From the NCBI RefSeq assembly GCF_024753135.1, contig NZ_JANUGP010000012.1, positions 62,001 through 126,000 of the forward strand: a stretch of 64,000 bases of DNA, given 5' to 3'. This document shows positions 1 to 13,873 of the stretch, piece after piece (the stretch's first letter is position 1; each line of letters starts with the position of its first letter). The stretch comes from Streptomyces pyxinicus (lineage in GTDB: Bacteria > Actinomycetota > Actinomycetes > Streptomycetales > Streptomycetaceae). Position numbers and translations under genes: made by a program. A model generated the notes under the pieces. It was not told the origin of the DNA, ran no database searches, and saw nothing but the letters and a program-made list of their open reading frames with translations.

Positions 1-3000
1 GGTGGCGTCGGCGGCGGCCACGTGCAGTTGGAGCTGCACGGCGCCCCGCTCGGGGAGGATCAGCGGTGCCTGGAGGGTGAGTTCGGCCAGGTGCCCCCAG
101 CCGAGGTCGCGCCCGGCGCCGAGGGCCAGCTCGACCAGGGCGGTGCCCGGCAGCAGGGGGGTGCCGGACACGGCGTGGTCGGCGAGCCACGGGTGGGTGG
201 CGACGCAGAGGCGGCCGGTGAACAGGGTGCCGCCCTCGGCGACGGGCACGGCGGCGCCCAGCAGCGGGTGGCCGGTGGTGGCGAGCCCGGCGGCGGTGAC
301 GTCCCCGGCGGTGGCGGACCGGCCGAGCCAGTACCGCTCGCGCTGGAAGGCGTAGGTGGGCAGGTCGGCGGGGCGTACCGGCAGGCCGGCGAAGACGGCC
401 GACCAGTCGACGGGGACGCCCGCGACGAAGGCCTCGCCGAGGGCGGTCAGGACCCGCTCGGGGCCGCCGTCGTCGCGGCGCAGCGAGCCGAGTCCGATGA
501 GGTCGGCGCCGGCCGTGTCGGCGGTCTCGGCGAGGGAGTGCAGCAGCACCGGGTGCGGGCCGCACTCCACGAACACCCCGTACCCGGCCTCCAGCAGGGC
601 CCGGGTGGCCGGTTCGAAGAGCACGCTCTGGCGCAGGTTGGTGTACCAGTAGCCGGCGTCCAGGCCGGTGGTGTCGGCGCGGTCCCCGGTGACGGTGGAG
701 TAGAACGGCACCTCGGCGGGCCGGGGGCGCACGTCCGCGAGGTCGGCGAGGAGCCGGTCCCGGATGGACTCGACGTGCGCGCTGTGCGAGGCGTAGTCCA
801 CCGGGAGCCGTTTGGCCCGGCCGCCGTCGGCCACGATCGCGTCCCGGAGCGCGTCCAGGGCGTCGGCGTCGCCGGACAGCACCACGGAGGCGGCGCCGTT
901 GACGGCGGCCACCGACACGCGCCCGTCGTGGCCGGCGATCAGCTCGCGTACCCGGTCCTCGGGCAGGGCCACCGACATCATGCCGCCCCGCCCGGACAGG
1001 TCGCGGGCGATGGCCTGGCTGCGCAGCGCCACCACGCGGGCGCCGTCCGGGAGGGAGAGCGCGCCGGCGACGCAGGCGGCGGCGATCTCGCCCTGGGAGT
1101 GGCCGACGACCCCGGCGGGGTGGACGCCGTGCGCGCGCCACAGCGCGGCCAGCGAGACCATGATCGCCCAGAGCACGGGCTGGACGACGTCCACGCGGTC
1201 CAGCGGTTGCCGGGAGCGCACGGTCTCGATCAGGTCCCAGTCGGTGACGGGTGCGAGGGCTTCGGCGCACTCGGCCATGCGGGCCGCGAACACCGGTGAG
1301 CCGTCGAGCAGTTCGGCGGCCATGCCGGTCCACTGGGAGCCCTGGCCGGGGAAGACGAACACGGTGCGGGACTCCCCCGCCGGCCGGCCGCGCACCACGT
1401 TCGGCGCGGTGTCGGCGCCCTCGGCGAGGGCGGTGAGTCCGGCGGTGAGGGCGGGCAGGCCGGCGCCGGTGACGACGGCGCGCTCGTCCAGTGCGGCCCG
1501 GCCGGTGGCGAGGGTGTGGGCCACGTCGGGCACCGGGTCGGTGCCGGTGGCGAGGTGGTCGAGGAGGCGGCGGGCCTGGGCGGCGAGCCCCTGGGGGGTC
1601 TTGCCGGACAGCACCAGCGGGAGCGGACCGGTCCAGGCGGGTTCCCCGGGGCGGGGCTCTGGTTCGGGTGCGGCCTCGACGATGACGTGGGCGTTGGTGC
1701 CGCTGATGCCGAAGGAGGAGACGGCCGCGCGGCGGGGCTCTCCGTCGGCGGGCCAGTCGCGGGCCTCGGCGAGCAGTTCGACGGCGCCGGCCGCCCAGTC
1801 GACCTGGGAGGTGGGGTGGTCGGCGTGCAGGGTCTTCGGCAGCCGGCCGTGCCGCATGGCCATCACCATCTTGATGACCCCCGCGACCCCGGCGGCGGCC
1901 TGGGTGTGCCCGATGTTGGACTTGACCGAGCCCAGCCACAGGGGTTCCGCGCGGCCCTGGCCGTAGGTCGCGAGCAGGGCTCCCGCCTCGATGGGGTCGC
2001 CGAGCGGGGTGCCGGTGCCGTGGGCCTCGACGGCGTGCACCTGGCGGGGTTCCAGGCGGGCGTCGGCGAGGGCGGCGCGGATGACGCGCTGCTGGGAGGG
2101 GCCGTTGGGGGCGGTGAGCCCGTTGGAGGCGCCGTCCTGGTTGACCGCCGTACCGCGCACCACGGCCAGCACCCGGTGCCCGTGGCGGCGGGCGTCGGCG
2201 AGCCGTTCCAGGAGCAGCAGGCCGGCGCCCTCGCCCCAGCCGGTGCCGTCCGCGCCGTCGGCGAAGGACTTGCAGCGGCCGTCGGCCGCGAGGCCGCGCT
2301 GCCGGGAGAAGTCGATGAAGGTGTCCGGGGTGGACATGACCGTCACACCGCCCGCGAGGGCGAGGTCGCTCTCGCCGGTGCGCAGGGCCTGCACGGCGAG
2401 GTGCAGGGCGACCAGCGAGGAGGAGCAGGCAGTGTCGACGGTGACGGCGGGCCCCTCCAGACCGAGGGTGTAGGAGACCCGGCCGGAGGCGACGCTGCCC
2501 AGGTTGCCGTTGCCGAGGTAGCCCTCGACGCCCTCGGGGACGTCGGTGAGCCAGCTGCCGTAGTCGTGGTACATGACGCCGGCGTAGATGCCGGTGCGGG
2601 TGCCGCGCAGGGTGCCCGGGTCGATGCCGGCGCGTTCGAAGGCCTCCCAGGCGGTCTCCAGCAGCAGCCGTTGCTGGGGGTCCATGGCGAGGGCCTCGCG
2701 CGGGCTGATGCCGAAGAAGCCGGGGTCGAACCCGGCAGCGCCGTACAGGAAGCCGCCCTCGCGGACGTGAGTGCGGCCGGGGGCGTCGGGGTCGGGGTCG
2801 TAGATGGCGTCGACGTCCCAGCCGCGGTCGTCGGGGAAGTCGCCGACGGCGTCCGTGCCGGCGTCGACCAGCCGCCACAGCTCCTCGGGGGTGCTGACGC
2901 CACCGGGGTAGCGGCAGCTCATCGCGACGATGGCGACGGGCTCCCGGGCCGCCTCGGTGATGTCGGCGTTCTCCCGCCGCAGCCGCTCGTTCTCAAGCAA

Positions 3001-3045
3001 TGACTCGCGCAGCGCCTCGACGATCTGCTCGACGGATGTGTCCAC
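1..3045 (-). CDS. Type I PKS, N-terminal part (KS-AT-DH...), runs off left edge
   Basis: The first 1015 residues of a modular polyketide synthase are visible; the 3' end lies outside the window. The start is GTG at 3045, with GGGAG about 12 bases upstream. A short coiled N-terminal docking segment (about residues 1-30, rich in L/E/R) precedes a KS whose active-site Cys lies in DTACSSS near residue 203. The AT has GHSQGE near 649 and YASH near 751, the classic methylmalonyl-CoA signature. A DH begins near 925 with the HxxxGxxxxP motif (ADHAVSG) near 954. It lies 112 bp downstream of the loading PKS in the same direction, so it probably acts as the third extension module, adding a methyl branch. 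KR, ER and ACP cannot be judged because the gene is cut. Function is certain; position in the assembly line is inferred from gene order. Confidence 0.95.
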   Translation of the reverse strand, partial: MDTSVEQIVEALRESLLENERLRRENADITEAAREPVAIVAMSCRYPGGVSTPEELWRLVDAGTDAVGDFPDDRGWDVDAIYDPDPDAPGRTHVREGGFLYGAAGFDPGFFGISPREALAMDPQQRLLLETAWEAFERAGIDPGTLRGTRTGIYAGVMYHDYGSWLTDVPEGVEGYLGNGNLGSVASGRVSYTLGLEGPAVTVDTACSSSLVALHLAVQALRTGESDLALAGGVTVMSTPDTFIDFSRQRGLAADGRCKSFADGADGTGWGEGAGLLLLERLADARRHGHRVLAVVRGTAVNQDGASNGLTAPNGPSQQRVIRAALADARLEPRQVHAVEAHGTGTPLGDPIEAGALLATYGQGRAEPLWLGSVKSNIGHTQAAAGVAGVIKMVMAMRHGRLPKTLHADHPTSQVDWAAGAVELLAEARDWPADGEPRRAAVSSFGISGTNAHVIVEAAPEPEPRPGEPAWTGPLPLVLSGKTPQGLAAQARRLLDHLATGTDPVPDVAHTLATGRAALDERAVVTGAGLPALTAGLTALAEGADTAPNVVRGRPAGESRTVFVFPGQGSQWTGMAAELLDGSPVFAARMAECAEALAPVTDWDLIETVRSRQPLDRVDVVQPVLWAIMVSLAALWRAHGVHPAGVVGHSQGEIAAACVAGALSLPDGARVVALRSQAIARDLSGRGGMMSVALPEDRVRELIAGHDGRVSVAAVNGAASVVLSGDADALDALRDAIVADGGRAKRLPVDYASHSAHVESIRDRLLADLADVRPRPAEVPFYSTVTGDRADTTGLDAGYWYTNLRQSVLFEPATRALLEAGYGVFVECGPHPVLLHSLAETADTAGADLIGLGSLRRDDGGPERVLTALGEAFVAGVPVDWSAVFAGLPVRPADLPTYAFQRERYWLGRSATAGDVTAAGLATTGHPLLGAAVPVAEGGTLFTGRLCVATHPWLADHAVSGTPLLPGTALVELALGAGRDLGWGHLAELTLQAPLILPERGAVQLQLHVAAADAT

Positions 3046-3157
3046 GGTCGGTGTCGCTCCCTGCTGGCTCGGTGGCGCTGGTGACGCGGCGGGGGGTGCG
3101 CCGGTGGGGTGGTGACCGGGTGCCGGACGCGGCGCGTCGGCCGGCACCGGGGTGGGA

Positions 3158-6100
3158 TCACGTGCCGCCGCTGCGGTCGAGCGCGGCACGTACCAGGTCG
3201 GCGACGGCCATGGACTTGATGTCCAGCACCGGGTCGGCGGGCGCGGTGGCGGTGACGGGCTCGGACAGTGCGAGGAGGCCGTCGAGCAGGCCGGCCGCGC
3301 GGATGCGAGCGACGGGGATACGGGAGATGAGGGCGCCGAGCGCGTCGTCGCCGGGTGTGGCGGCGGCCGGCTCGGGGTCCCGCGGTTCCGGCAGCAGCCG
3401 TTCGAGGAGGTGGCCGGCGAGTGCGGCGGGCGTGGGGTGGTCGAAGATCGAGGTGGCGGGCAGGCGCAGTCCGCTCACCGCGTTCAGGCGGTTGCGCAGT
3501 TCGACGGCGGCGAGCGAGTCGAAACCGAGGTCGGTGAAGGCGCGGCGCGGTTCCACGGCGGCGGGCCCGGCATGACCGAGGACGGCGGCGACCTCGGTAC
3601 GGACCGCCTCCAGCACGGTGTGCGCGTGGTCGGCGGCGGGCAGTTCGGCGAGCCGTTCGCCGAGCGTGCGGGCCCGGTCGTCGCGGGCGGGGCGGGCGCC
3701 GGCGCCGGCGAGGGTGCGCAGGACGGCCGGGACGTCGTCGCCGCGCCTGCGCAGGGCGGCGGTGTCGAGGCGTACCGGCACCAGGGCCGGGCTGCCGGAC
3801 GCCACGGCCGCGTCGAACAGCTCCAGCCCCTCGCCGGGGTCGAGCGCGCCGATGCCGGAGCGGGCGATCCGCTGGACCTCGGCGGTGTCCAGGCCGGCGC
3901 CCATGCCGCCGCCCGACCACAGGCCCCAGGCCAGGGAGGTGGCGGGCAGGCCGAGAGCGGCGCGGTGGGCGGCGAGGGCGTCGAGGAAGACGTTGGCGGC
4001 GGCGTAGTTGCCCTGGCCGGAGGCGTCGAGGGTGCCGGCGGCCGAGGAGAACAGCACGAAGTGGGCGAGGTCCCGGTCCCGGGTCAGCTCGTGCAGGTGC
4101 CAGGCGGCGTCCGCCTTGGGCCGCAGCACGGTGTCCAGGCGGGCCGGCGTGAGGGACGTGACGAGGCCGTCGTCCAGGACGCCGGCGGTGTGGACGACGC
4201 TGTCGACGGGGTGGGCGGCGAGCAGCGCGGCGAGCGCGGCACGGTCGGAGACGTCACAGGCGACGACCTCCGCCGTCGCGCCCGACTCCCTCAGCTCGTG
4301 CTGGAGTTGTGCCGCGCCGGGTGCCCCGGGGCCGCGGCGGCCGGCCAGCACCAGGCGGGTGACGCCGTGCCGGGTGGCCAGGTGGCGGGCGACCAGGGCG
4401 CCGAGCCCGCCGGTGCCGCCGGTGATCAGCACGGTGCCCCAGGGCCGCCGCGGCGCGGGCGCGTCGGTGTCCTCGGCGCGGACCAGCCGGGGTGCGTACG
4501 CCCGGCCGTCGCTCCACCGCACCTCCGGTTCCCCGGAGTCGAGCAGGGCGGCGAGCGCGGCCCGGTCCGGTACGGCGGTGTCGGGCCCGGACCGGGTGAC
4601 GAGCAGGATCCGGCCGGGATCCTCGGCCTGCGCGGCCCGCACCAGCCCCCGCACCGGCGCGTCGGCGAGCGCGCCCCCGGCGAGGACGACCAGCACCGAT
4701 CCGGTGTACCGCTCGTCGGCCGTCCACGCCCGCAGCGCCTCCAGGGTGCGGGCCAGCACCGTCCGCACGGCGCCCGGCAGTTGGCCGCCTTCGGCGCGCG
4801 GGGCGGTGACGGGCAGGATGACGGCGTCCGGCACGGTGGTGCCGAGCGCGTCCAGGCGGGGGTGGAGGGGGGCGCCGAGTCCGAGGTCGTCGTCGCCGAG
4901 CACCGCCCAGGTACGGCGGTCGGGGCGGCCGGCGGCAGGCGGCAGCGGTTCGCCGGTGACGGTGTACAGGTGCCGCCCGCGGCGTGGGGCCAGCCGGTCG
5001 GCGGTGACGGGCCGGGTGGCGTAGGACGCGACGGTGGCCAGCGGCCGGCCCCCGGTGTCCGCCAGCTCGATGCGGGTGCCGTCGGCGCCGGGGGTGACCC
5101 GGACGCGGGCGGCGAGGGAGGCCGGCGCGTGCGAGGCGACTCCGGTCCAGGCGAAGGGCAGGGCGAGTGCGCCGTCCGCGCCGGGGGCCTGCTCGGTGTC
5201 CGCCAGCGAGGTGACGTGCAGGGCGGAGTCCAGCAGCGCCGGGTGGAGGGTGTGCCGGGCGGCGTCCTGGCGGGCGCTGTCGGGGAGTTCGAGGTCGGCG
5301 AGCAGGGTGCCGCCGTGCCGCCAGGCGGCCCGTACGCCCTGGAAGACGGGGCCGTAGTCGTAACCCTCGCTGTGCAGGCGGGGGTAGAGGCCGGTGACGT
5401 CGAGGGGGACGGCACCGGCCGGCGGCCAGGCGCCGGACAGGGAGCCGGGCTCGGCGGCGGTGTCGGTGAGGGTGCCGGCGGCGTGCCGGGTCCAGGGGTC
5501 GTCGGCGGGGGCGTCCTCGGCGCGGGAGTGGATCTCCACGGTGCCGTCGGCGCGGGTCGCGACCCGGAGGTGTACGGCGGTGTCGCCGTCCAGCACGAGC
5601 GGCGCCTGGAGGGTCAGTTCCTCCAGGGCGGGGCGCCCGGTGAGGTGTCCGGCGTACAGGGCGAGGTCGACCAGGGCGGCGCCGGGCACCAACACCGTGC
5701 CCAGGACCGCGTGTTCGGCGAGGACGGGGTGGGTGGTGGTGGAGACCCGGCCGGTGAGCAGGGTCCCGGCGTCGCCGGGGAGGTCGAGGCGGGCGCTGAG
5801 CAGCGGGTGGTCCACGGCGGCGAGGCCGTGTCCGGCCGCGTCCCCGGCGGCCACCGCCGGCGTGGGCAGCCAGTGACGGCGGTGGTCGAAGGCGTAGGTG
5901 GGCAGGTCGACCCGGCGGCCGGCGTACGTGCCGTACAGCACCGCCCAGTCGACGTCCGAGCCGCGGGTGTGGACGGCGGCCAGGGCGGCGAGCAGCGCGG
6001 GCAGCGGCGCGGTGTCCTTGCGGGCGGCGGCCACGAACGCGGTGTCCTCGGCGTCGGGCAGGCAGTCCGGGCCCAGCGCGGTGAGGACGGGCGCGGCACC

Positions 6101-9100
6101 GAGTTCGAGGAAGGTGTCGGCGCCCCGGGCGGCCAGGGTGGTGACGGCGTCGGCGAAGCGCACGGTGCCGCGCACGTGCCGTACCCAGTAGTCGGCGGAG
6201 CCCAGTTCGGCGGTGGTGGCCGGGGCGCCGGTGAGGGTGGAGACGATCGGCACGGCCGGTTCGGCCGCCGTGAGGCCGGCCATGACCTCGCGGATGGAGT
6301 CCAGCACAGGTTCCATGCGGGGCGAGTGGAAGGCGTGCGAGACGCGCAGCCTGCGGGTGTTGGCGAAGTGCGCGGCGACCTCGGTGACGGCGTCCTCGTC
6401 GCCGGAGATCACCACGGCACGCGGTCCGTTGACGGCGGCGAGCCCGGCCCGGTCGCCGAGCAGCGGGGCGACCTCGTCCTCGGTGGCCGGTACGGCGATC
6501 ATGGCGCCGCCCTCGGGAAGGGCGCCCATCAGCCGGCCCCGGGCGGCGACGGCGGTGACGGCGTCCTGCAAGGACCAGACGCCGGCGGCGTGCGCGGCGG
6601 CGAACTCGCCGACGGAGTGGCCGGCCAGCAGGTCGGGGCGCAGCCCGAAGGACTCCAGCAGCCGGTAGAGGGCGACTTGGGTGGTGAACAGGGCGGCCTG
6701 GGTGTAGGCGGTGCGCTCCAGGGTCTCGGTGTCGTCCCCGAACACGACGTCGGCCAGCGGCCGTTCGAGGTGTTTGTCGAAGAGGGCGGCGGCGCGGTCG
6801 AAGTGCTCGGCGTAGACGGGGAAGGCGTCGTACCAGTCGCGGCCCATGCCCGGACGCTGGGCGCCCTGGCCGGAGAACAGGTAGGCGAGGCCGCCGTCGG
6901 TTGCGGAGCCGGTGACGAGGAGTCCGGGTGCGTCGGTGCCGTGGGCCAGGGCGTCCAGGGCGGCGGCCGCCTGCCCGGCGCCGGTGGCGAGGACGACGGC
7001 GCGGTGCGGGTGCGTCGCGCGGGTGGTGGCCAGGGCCGGACCGAGGTCGGCCGGGTCGGTGCCGGTCAGGTCGAGCAGGCGGCGGGCCTGGCCGCGCAGC
7101 GACTCGGGCGAGCGGGCGGAGACCGGGAGGGCCAGCACCGGCGGGCGGGCGGCGGGGTCGGGCTCCGGGGACTCGGGGGCGGTGAACTCCTCCAGGATCA
7201 CATGGGCGTTGGTGCCGCTGATCCCGAACGAGGACACCCCGGCCCGCCGTGCCCGGCCGGTGGCGGGCCACGGCCGCCGCTCGGTGAGCAGGGCCACGGC
7301 ACCGGCGCTCCAGTCGACCTGGTGGGACGGCTCGTCCACGTGCAGGGTGCGCGGCAGTTCGCCGTGGCGCATCGCCAGCACCATCTTGATGATCCCGGCG
7401 ACGCCGGCGGCGGCCTGGGTGTGCCCCATGTTCGACTTGACGGAGCCCAGCCAGAGCGGCTCGGCGCGGTCCTGGCCGTAGGTGGCGAGCAGGGCCCCCG
7501 CCTCGATGGGGTCGCCGAGGGTGGTGCCGGTGCCGTGGGCCTCGACGGCGTCGACGTCGGCCGGGGTGAGCCCGGCGGCGGCCAGGGCGGCGCGGATGAC
7601 GCGCTGCTGGGAGGGGCCGTTGGGGGCGGTGAGCCCGTTGGAGGCGCCGTCGGAGTTGACGGCGGAGCCGCGGACGACGGCGAGGACCTGGTGGCCGTGG
7701 CGGCGGGCGTCGGAGAGGCGTTCCACGACCAGGACGCCGACGCCCTCGCCCCAGCCGGTGCCGTCCGCGCCCTGGGCGAAGGACTTGCAGCGGCCGTCGG
7801 CGGCGAGGCCGCGCTGCCGGGCGAAGTCGACGAAGGTGTCCGGCGTGGACATGACGGTGACACCGCCGGCCAGGGCGAGGTCGCACTCCCCCTGCCGCAG
7901 CGCCTGCGCGGCCAGGTGCAGGGTGACCAGCGAGGAGGAGCAGGCGGTGTCCACGGTGACCGCCGGGCCCTCCAGTCCGAGAGCGTAGGCGACGCGGCCG
8001 GAGACGACGCTGCCGAGGCTGCCGTTGCCGAGGTAGGCGGCGAGGTCGTCGGGCACCTCGGCGAGCCAGGTGCCGTAGTCGTGGTACATGACGCCCGCGA
8101 ACACACCGGTGCGGGAGCCGCGCAGCCGCTGCGGGTCGATGGCGGAACGCTCCAGCGCCTCCCAGGACACCTCCAGCAGCAGCCGCTGCTGGGGGTCCAT
8201 GGCGGTGGCCTCGCGGGGGCCGATGCCGAAGAAGCCGGCGTCGAACTCGGCCGCGTCGTACAGGAAGGCGCCCTCACGGGTGTAGGTGCGGCCGGGGGTG
8301 CCGGGCTCCGGGTCGTAGAGCGCGTCGGCGTCCCAGCCGCGGTCGGCCGGGAACCCGCCCACCGCGTCGACTCCGTCGGCGACGAGCCGCCACAGGTCCT
8401 CCGGGGAGCGCACCCCGCCCGGGTAGCGGCAGCTCATGCCGACGATCACGATCGGGTCGTCGTCCTCGGCCCGCCGGACGGGTGCGTGCCGGGTGCCGGG
8501 GCCGGTGTCGGTGTCGGTGTCGGTGCCGAAGACGGTGGCGCGGATGTGGTCGGCGAGGGCGTGGGAGGTGGGGTGGTCGAAGACGAGGGTGGCGGGCAGC
8601 CGCAGCCCGGTCGCGGTGGTGAGCCGGTTGCGCAGTTCGACGGCCGCGAGCGAGTCGAAGCCGAGGTCGGTGAAGGCGCGGCCGGGGTCGATGGCGGAGG
8701 GGCCGTCGTGGCGCAGGACGGCCGCCACCTCGGTGCGCACCAGGGTGAGGACGGCGCGCTCGCGGTCGGCGGCGGGCAGCTCGGCGAGACGCCCGCCCGT
8801 GGCGGCGGGCGCGGCAGGTGGCGCGGTGGGCCGGACGAGGCCGGTGAGCAGGGGCGGTATGCCGTCGGGGCGGCGCCGTACGGCGGCGGTGTCGAGCTGC
8901 ACGGGTAGCAGGTGCGGCGCGCGGGAGCGGAGGGCGGCGTCGAACAGGCGCAGGGAACGTTCGGCGGTGAGGCCGGGGACGCCGTACCCGGCGATGCGCT
9001 GCCGGGCCGCGTCGTCCAGGGCGGCGCCCATGCCGCTGCCGGTGTCCCACAGGCCCCAGGCGAGCGCGGTGGCGGGCAGCCCGAGGGCGGCGCGGTGGGC

Positions 9101-12100
9101 GGCGAGGGCGTCCAGGTAGGCGTTGGCGGCGGCGTAGTTGCCCTGACCGGGGCCGTCGAGGACGGCGGCGAGGGAGGAGAACAGCACGAAGTGGGCGAGG
9201 TCGCGATCCCGGGTCAGCTCGTGCAGGTGCCAGGCGCCGAGCGCCTTGGCGTGGAACACCTCGTCCACCATCTCGTCGGTGAGGCTGTCCACGATGCCGT
9301 CGCGCACGGTGCCGGCCGCGTGCACGACGGAGTCGACGGGGTGCTTCGCGAGCAGCCGGCGCAGCGCGTCACGGTCCCCGACGTCGCAGGCGGCGACGGT
9401 GACCTCGGCGCCCAACGAGGCCAGCTCAGCCTCCAGTCCGGGCGCCGCACCCCGGCGTCCGGCCAGCAGCAGGCTGCGTACACCGTGGGCGGTCACCAGG
9501 TGCCGGGCGAGCAGTGCGCCGAGGCCGCCGGTGCCGCCGGTGACGAGGACGGTGCCCCAGTCGGCGACGGGTGCGGGCTCCTCAGGGGGCTGGACGGCGA
9601 GTCGCGGGACGCTCAACTTGCCATCCTGCAAGGAGAGTTCGGGCTCACCCGTGGCGAGGATCGCGCGCAGGTCGGCATCCGGCGGCACGGCGTCGTGCTC
9701 GACGAGGACGTACCGGCCGGGGTTCTCGGCCTGGGCGGAGCGCACCAGGCCGCGGACGGCCGCGTGCGCGGGGCTGTCGGGCGGGGTGACGACGACCAGC
9801 CGGGCGCCGGTGAGACGCTCGTCCGTCTGCCAGGTGCGCAGCAGTCCCAGCACGCCGAGGACGTGGTCGCGGGCCGCGCCGGCGGCGGCAATCGCGGGGC
9901 CGGGCACCAGGTGCGCCACCGCGTCCGCCGAGGTGTCGGGGTCGCCGTCCAGGACCGCGACCCGGAGAGGTTCGACGCCGGCCGGCCGGGGGTACGGCGT
10001 CCACCGCACCCCGTACAGGACGTCGCTCGCCGGTACGGGGCGGGAGGTGAGGCCCTCGATGTCGGCCACGGGGGCGCCGGTGGGGTCGGCGAGGCGCAGG
10101 GCGAGGGTGTCGGCGCCGCGCCGGGTGATCCGCACCCGCAGGGCGGACGCGCCGGTGGCGTGCAGGGTGACGCCGGTCCAGGCGAACGGCACCAGCACCT
10201 CGGGGCGGGCCGGCGTGTCGAGGTCGGCGGCGTGCAGGGCGGCGTCGAGCAGCGCCGGGTGCAGACCGAACCCGGTGGCCTCGGCGGCGGCCGGTCCGGG
10301 CAGGGCGACCTCGGCGTACACCTCGTCACCGTGCCGCCAGGCGGCGCGCAGCCCCTGGAAGGCGGGCCCGTAGCCGTAGCCCTGGTCGGCGAGATTCGCG
10401 TAGACGCCCTCGGTGTCGAGCGGTCGGGCGCCCTCGGGCGGCCAGGCGTCGAGGCCGGCCGGCGGCACGGAGGCAGCGGTGGTCAGGACGCCCGCCGCGT
10501 GCCGCGTCCAGGCGGCGGATGCGTCGGCGCGGGTGTGGACGGTGACGCTCCGGCGTCCGGTGCCGTCCGGTTCGCCGACGGCGACCTGTACGGCGACGTC
10601 CTCCTCGGCGCCGAGCACGAGCGGGGCGCCCAGGGTCAGTTCCTCCAGGCCGAGCGCGCCGACGTGACCTCCCGCGCGCAGGGCGAGTTCCACGAACCCG
10701 GTGCCGGGGAAGAGCACCCGCCCGGCGATGACGTGGTCGGCGAGCCACGGCTGGGTACGGGTGGACAGCCGTCCGGTGAGGACGACGCCCTCGGCGCCGA
10801 CGGCGACCACGGCCGCCAGCAGCGGATGGCCGGCCGGGAGCTGGCCGAGGCCCGTGGCGTCGGTGGCGGCGCGCTGCTCCAGCCAGAACCGGCGCCGCTG
10901 GAAGGGGTAGCGGGGCAGGTCGACGCGCCGGCCGCCGAGCCCGTCGAAGTGCCGCCGCCAGTCGACGGGGACGCCCCGGGCGTGGGCGGCGGCGAGTGCG
11001 GTCAGGGCCTCGCGGGTCTCGGGCCGCTCGCGCCGCAGCACCGGCAGGAACGCGGTGCCGGGCGTGTCGGCGCAGTCGGGGCCCATGGCGGACAGGACGG
11101 CGTCCGGGCCGACCTCCAGGAACGTGCGCACCCCGGCGCCGGCGAGGGCGCGCACGGCATCGTGGAAGCGGACCCGGGCGCGGACGTGCTCCACCCAGTA
11201 CTCGGGGTCGCACAGTTCGGTGCTGACGGGCGCGCCGGTGACGGTGGAGACCACGGGCAGCGCCGGCTCGGCGTAGTCCAGGACGTGGACGACGCGCCGG
11301 AACTCGGCCAGCATCGGTTCCATCAGCGGCGAGTGGAAAGCGTGGCTCACCCGCAGCCGCTTGGTGTCGTGACCGCGGGCGGCGAGGTCCGCGGCGATGC
11401 GCTCCACGTCGGCCGCGTCCCCGGAGACGACCACGGCGGCGGGCCCGTTGACGGCGGCGATCCCGGTGCGCGGCGTGAGCAGCGGCGCGACCTCCGCCTC
11501 GGGGGCGCGGACCGCGATCATGGCACCCCCCTCGGGGAGCCGCTGCATGAGCCGGCCGCGCGCGGCGACCAGGATGGTGGCGTCCTGGAGGGTGAGCACA
11601 CCGGCGACATGGGCGGCGGCGATCTCGCCGACGGAGTGCCCGGCGAGCTGGTCGGGGGTGAGGCCCCAGCTCTCCAGCAGGCGGTACAGGGCGACTTCGA
11701 CGGCGAAGAGGGCGGGCTGCGCGTACTCGGTGCGGTGCAGCAGCCCGTCCTCGGGGCCCCCGGGCTCCGCGAACAGGACGTCCCGCAGCGGGTGTTCGAG
11801 CTGGAGGTCGAAGTGGGCGCAGATCTCGTCCAGGGCGTCGGCGAACGCCGGTTGGGTGGCGGCGAGTTCGCGGCCCATGCCGAGCCGCTGGCTGCCCTGC
11901 CCGGTGAACAGGAAGCCGAGTTCGCCGTCGGCGCGGGCGGTGGGCGGGGTGGCTCCGGAGGCCAGGTCGGCCAGGAGGGACCGGAGTTCGGTGCGGTCGG
12001 CGGCGACGAGGACGGCGCGGTCGGGCAGGGCGGTCCGGGTGGTGGCCAGGGAGTGGGCGAGGTCCAGCGGGTCGGTGGCGTCGAGCAGGGGCAGCAGGTC

Positions 12101-13873
12101 GGCGGCGCGGGCGCGCAGGGCCGCCGTTCCGCGTGCGGACAGGAGGAAGGGCAGCGGGGCGCCGGCGACCGGCTCCGGGTGGCTGTCCGTGTCGGTGGGG
12201 GCGGGTTCCGGCTGCTCCAGGATGACGTGCGCGTTGGTGCCGCTTACGCCGAACGAGGACACGCCGGCCCGCCGTACCCGGCCGGTGTCGGGCCAGGTCT
12301 GCCGTGCGGTGACGAGTTCCACGGCGCCGGAGGACCAGTTGACGGCCGGGGTGGGGGCGTCGACGTGCAGGGTCGCCGGGATCTCGCCGTGCCGCAGGGC
12401 GAGGATCGCCTTGATCATCCCGGCGACGCCGGAGGCGGCCTGGGTGTGTCCGAGGTTGGACTTGACGGAGCCCAGCCGCAGCGGTTCGGCACGGTCCTGG
12501 CCGTAGACGGCGAGCAGGGCGGTGGCCTCGATGGGGTCGCCGAGCCGGGTGCCGGTGCCGTGCGCCTCGACCAGGTCGACGTCCGCCGGAGCGAGTCCGG
12601 CGTCGGCGAGGGCCTGCCGGATCAGCCGTTGCTGCGCGGTGCCGTTGGGCGCGGTGAGGCCGTTGGAGGCGCCGTCGGAGTTGACGGCGCTGCCCCGGAC
12701 GACGGCCAGGACCCGGTGTCCGGCCCGGCGGGCGTCGCTCAGCCGTTCCAGGACGAGGACGCCGACGCCCTCGGCGAAGCCGGTGCCGTCGGCCGCGGCG
12801 GCGAACGCCTTGCAGCGTCCGTCGGGGGCGAGGCCCCGCTGCCGGCTGAAGGCGGTGAACACGCCGGGGCCGCCCATGACGGCGACGCCGCCCGCGAGCG
12901 CGAGCGTGGACTCCCCCTGGCGCAGAGAGCGGCACGCCAGGTGGACGGCGACCAGCGAGCCGGAGCAGGCGGTGTCGACGGTGACGGCCGGTCCTTCGGC
13001 GCCCAGGACGTAGGCGACGCGGCCGGAGATGACGCTGGAGGTGTTGCCGGCCAGCAGGTAGGCGTCGAGGCCGTCCGGGGCGTCGTGCAGGCGGGGCCCG
13101 TACTCCTGGACCTCGGCGCCGAAGAACATGCCGGCCGGGGTGCCGCGCAGCCCGGCCGGGTCGATGCCGGCGTCCTCCAGGGCCTGCCAGGAGGTCTCCA
13201 GCACGAGCCGCTGCTGGGGGTCCATGCCCAGTGCCTCGCGGGGGCTGATGCCGAAGAAGTCGGCGTCGAATCCGGTGGCGGTGTCGAGGAATCCGCCGTG
13301 GCGGACGTAGGAGCTGCCGGGTACTTCGGGGTCCTCATCGTAGAGGGCGTCGAGGTCCCAGCCGCGGTCGCGCGGGAAGCCGGACAGCACGTCGCCGCCC
13401 TCGGTGAGCAGCCGCCACAGCGCCTCGGGGGTGTCGATGCCGCCGGGGAAGCGGCAGCCGATGCCGACGACGGCGATCGGCTCGTCGTCGGCCGCGCGGC
13501 CGGCCTGCGGCGCCTCGGGCCGCTTCGCCGGGGTGCCGTGGACCTCGGCGAGCAGCCGGTCGGTCAGGTCGTGGACGGTGGGGCAGTCGTAGGCGAGGCC
13601 GACCGGCAGGTCCAGGCCGGTGCGTTCGGTCAGCCGGCGGTGCAGGTCGACCGCGGCGAGCGAGTCGAGGCCCTGCGCGGCGAACGGGGTGTCCGCGTCG
13701 AGCGCGTCCACCGTCCCCGGCCGGGCCGCCTCGATCGCCTCGGTGGCGGCCGTGCGCACCAGTTCGGTGACCAGCCTGCGCCGACGGGCGGGGACGGTCC
13801 CGGCGAGCCGTCGTCCCAGGGCTGAATCGGATCCGGGCCCGTTCATCCACGCATCTCCACTTTCGGCCGACAC
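3158..13873 (-). CDS. Loading PKS: ACP-[KS-AT-DH-KR-ACP]x2 (VinP1 type)
   Basis: 3571 residues. The start is GTG at 13873, with GAGGAG about 9 bases upstream. Unlike a normal extender PKS it opens with an ACP (GLDSL, Ser near 71) and has no loading AT or KSQ, as expected when the starter is delivered in trans by a dipeptidyl transferase. Module 1: KS (Cys near 303, TACSGS instead of TACSSS), malonyl AT (GHSVGE near 745, HAFH near 844), DH (HxxxGxxxxP near 1046, D-AALH near 1212), KR (GGTGGLG near 1447, Tyr near 1577), ACP (near 1737). Module 2: KS (Cys near 1977), malonyl AT (HAFH near 2513), DH (near 2719), KR (near 3158, Tyr near 3287, LDD motif), ACP (near 3452). There is no ER, so both modules should leave a double bond. 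A C-terminal docking region follows. It sits directly downstream of the starter-unit genes. Confidence 0.96.
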   Translation of the reverse strand: MSAESGDAWMNGPGSDSALGRRLAGTVPARRRRLVTELVRTAATEAIEAARPGTVDALDADTPFAAQGLDSLAAVDLHRRLTERTGLDLPVGLAYDCPTVHDLTDRLLAEVHGTPAKRPEAPQAGRAADDEPIAVVGIGCRFPGGIDTPEALWRLLTEGGDVLSGFPRDRGWDLDALYDEDPEVPGSSYVRHGGFLDTATGFDADFFGISPREALGMDPQQRLVLETSWQALEDAGIDPAGLRGTPAGMFFGAEVQEYGPRLHDAPDGLDAYLLAGNTSSVISGRVAYVLGAEGPAVTVDTACSGSLVAVHLACRSLRQGESTLALAGGVAVMGGPGVFTAFSRQRGLAPDGRCKAFAAAADGTGFAEGVGVLVLERLSDARRAGHRVLAVVRGSAVNSDGASNGLTAPNGTAQQRLIRQALADAGLAPADVDLVEAHGTGTRLGDPIEATALLAVYGQDRAEPLRLGSVKSNLGHTQAASGVAGMIKAILALRHGEIPATLHVDAPTPAVNWSSGAVELVTARQTWPDTGRVRRAGVSSFGVSGTNAHVILEQPEPAPTDTDSHPEPVAGAPLPFLLSARGTAALRARAADLLPLLDATDPLDLAHSLATTRTALPDRAVLVAADRTELRSLLADLASGATPPTARADGELGFLFTGQGSQRLGMGRELAATQPAFADALDEICAHFDLQLEHPLRDVLFAEPGGPEDGLLHRTEYAQPALFAVEVALYRLLESWGLTPDQLAGHSVGEIAAAHVAGVLTLQDATILVAARGRLMQRLPEGGAMIAVRAPEAEVAPLLTPRTGIAAVNGPAAVVVSGDAADVERIAADLAARGHDTKRLRVSHAFHSPLMEPMLAEFRRVVHVLDYAEPALPVVSTVTGAPVSTELCDPEYWVEHVRARVRFHDAVRALAGAGVRTFLEVGPDAVLSAMGPDCADTPGTAFLPVLRRERPETREALTALAAAHARGVPVDWRRHFDGLGGRRVDLPRYPFQRRRFWLEQRAATDATGLGQLPAGHPLLAAVVAVGAEGVVLTGRLSTRTQPWLADHVIAGRVLFPGTGFVELALRAGGHVGALGLEELTLGAPLVLGAEEDVAVQVAVGEPDGTGRRSVTVHTRADASAAWTRHAAGVLTTAASVPPAGLDAWPPEGARPLDTEGVYANLADQGYGYGPAFQGLRAAWRHGDEVYAEVALPGPAAAEATGFGLHPALLDAALHAADLDTPARPEVLVPFAWTGVTLHATGASALRVRITRRGADTLALRLADPTGAPVADIEGLTSRPVPASDVLYGVRWTPYPRPAGVEPLRVAVLDGDPDTSADAVAHLVPGPAIAAAGAARDHVLGVLGLLRTWQTDERLTGARLVVVTPPDSPAHAAVRGLVRSAQAENPGRYVLVEHDAVPPDADLRAILATGEPELSLQDGKLSVPRLAVQPPEEPAPVADWGTVLVTGGTGGLGALLARHLVTAHGVRSLLLAGRRGAAPGLEAELASLGAEVTVAACDVGDRDALRRLLAKHPVDSVVHAAGTVRDGIVDSLTDEMVDEVFHAKALGAWHLHELTRDRDLAHFVLFSSLAAVLDGPGQGNYAAANAYLDALAAHRAALGLPATALAWGLWDTGSGMGAALDDAARQRIAGYGVPGLTAERSLRLFDAALRSRAPHLLPVQLDTAAVRRRPDGIPPLLTGLVRPTAPPAAPAATGGRLAELPAADRERAVLTLVRTEVAAVLRHDGPSAIDPGRAFTDLGFDSLAAVELRNRLTTATGLRLPATLVFDHPTSHALADHIRATVFGTDTDTDTGPGTRHAPVRRAEDDDPIVIVGMSCRYPGGVRSPEDLWRLVADGVDAVGGFPADRGWDADALYDPEPGTPGRTYTREGAFLYDAAEFDAGFFGIGPREATAMDPQQRLLLEVSWEALERSAIDPQRLRGSRTGVFAGVMYHDYGTWLAEVPDDLAAYLGNGSLGSVVSGRVAYALGLEGPAVTVDTACSSSLVTLHLAAQALRQGECDLALAGGVTVMSTPDTFVDFARQRGLAADGRCKSFAQGADGTGWGEGVGVLVVERLSDARRHGHQVLAVVRGSAVNSDGASNGLTAPNGPSQQRVIRAALAAAGLTPADVDAVEAHGTGTTLGDPIEAGALLATYGQDRAEPLWLGSVKSNMGHTQAAAGVAGIIKMVLAMRHGELPRTLHVDEPSHQVDWSAGAVALLTERRPWPATGRARRAGVSSFGISGTNAHVILEEFTAPESPEPDPAARPPVLALPVSARSPESLRGQARRLLDLTGTDPADLGPALATTRATHPHRAVVLATGAGQAAAALDALAHGTDAPGLLVTGSATDGGLAYLFSGQGAQRPGMGRDWYDAFPVYAEHFDRAAALFDKHLERPLADVVFGDDTETLERTAYTQAALFTTQVALYRLLESFGLRPDLLAGHSVGEFAAAHAAGVWSLQDAVTAVAARGRLMGALPEGGAMIAVPATEDEVAPLLGDRAGLAAVNGPRAVVISGDEDAVTEVAAHFANTRRLRVSHAFHSPRMEPVLDSIREVMAGLTAAEPAVPIVSTLTGAPATTAELGSADYWVRHVRGTVRFADAVTTLAARGADTFLELGAAPVLTALGPDCLPDAEDTAFVAAARKDTAPLPALLAALAAVHTRGSDVDWAVLYGTYAGRRVDLPTYAFDHRRHWLPTPAVAAGDAAGHGLAAVDHPLLSARLDLPGDAGTLLTGRVSTTTHPVLAEHAVLGTVLVPGAALVDLALYAGHLTGRPALEELTLQAPLVLDGDTAVHLRVATRADGTVEIHSRAEDAPADDPWTRHAAGTLTDTAAEPGSLSGAWPPAGAVPLDVTGLYPRLHSEGYDYGPVFQGVRAAWRHGGTLLADLELPDSARQDAARHTLHPALLDSALHVTSLADTEQAPGADGALALPFAWTGVASHAPASLAARVRVTPGADGTRIELADTGGRPLATVASYATRPVTADRLAPRRGRHLYTVTGEPLPPAAGRPDRRTWAVLGDDDLGLGAPLHPRLDALGTTVPDAVILPVTAPRAEGGQLPGAVRTVLARTLEALRAWTADERYTGSVLVVLAGGALADAPVRGLVRAAQAEDPGRILLVTRSGPDTAVPDRAALAALLDSGEPEVRWSDGRAYAPRLVRAEDTDAPAPRRPWGTVLITGGTGGLGALVARHLATRHGVTRLVLAGRRGPGAPGAAQLQHELRESGATAEVVACDVSDRAALAALLAAHPVDSVVHTAGVLDDGLVTSLTPARLDTVLRPKADAAWHLHELTRDRDLAHFVLFSSAAGTLDASGQGNYAAANVFLDALAAHRAALGLPATSLAWGLWSGGGMGAGLDTAEVQRIARSGIGALDPGEGLELFDAAVASGSPALVPVRLDTAALRRRGDDVPAVLRTLAGAGARPARDDRARTLGERLAELPAADHAHTVLEAVRTEVAAVLGHAGPAAVEPRRAFTDLGFDSLAAVELRNRLNAVSGLRLPATSIFDHPTPAALAGHLLERLLPEPRDPEPAAATPGDDALGALISRIPVARIRAAGLLDGLLALSEPVTATAPADPVLDIKSMAVADLVRAALDRSGGT
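8504..8527. repeat. 6-bp simple repeat GGTGTC in PKS linker
   Basis: Three perfect GGTGTC units and a fourth with one change. On the coding (minus) strand they give alternating Thr-Asp residues in the linker between an ACP and the following KS. A similar Thr-Asp tract occurs in the terminal PKS at 36688-36705. Probably a flexible linker prone to slippage. Confidence 0.8.

Noticed and set aside
8504-8527. GGTGTC repeats as regulatory or CRISPR-like elements
   Set aside because: They are inside coding linkers in frame and encode Thr-Asp repeats.
3152-8908. Very long open plus-strand frames opposite the PKS genes
   Set aside because: They are antisense mirrors of GC-rich PKS codons: Gly/Val/Gln-rich low-complexity translations, no domains, no RBS. 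The minus-strand frames carry complete catalytic motifs.
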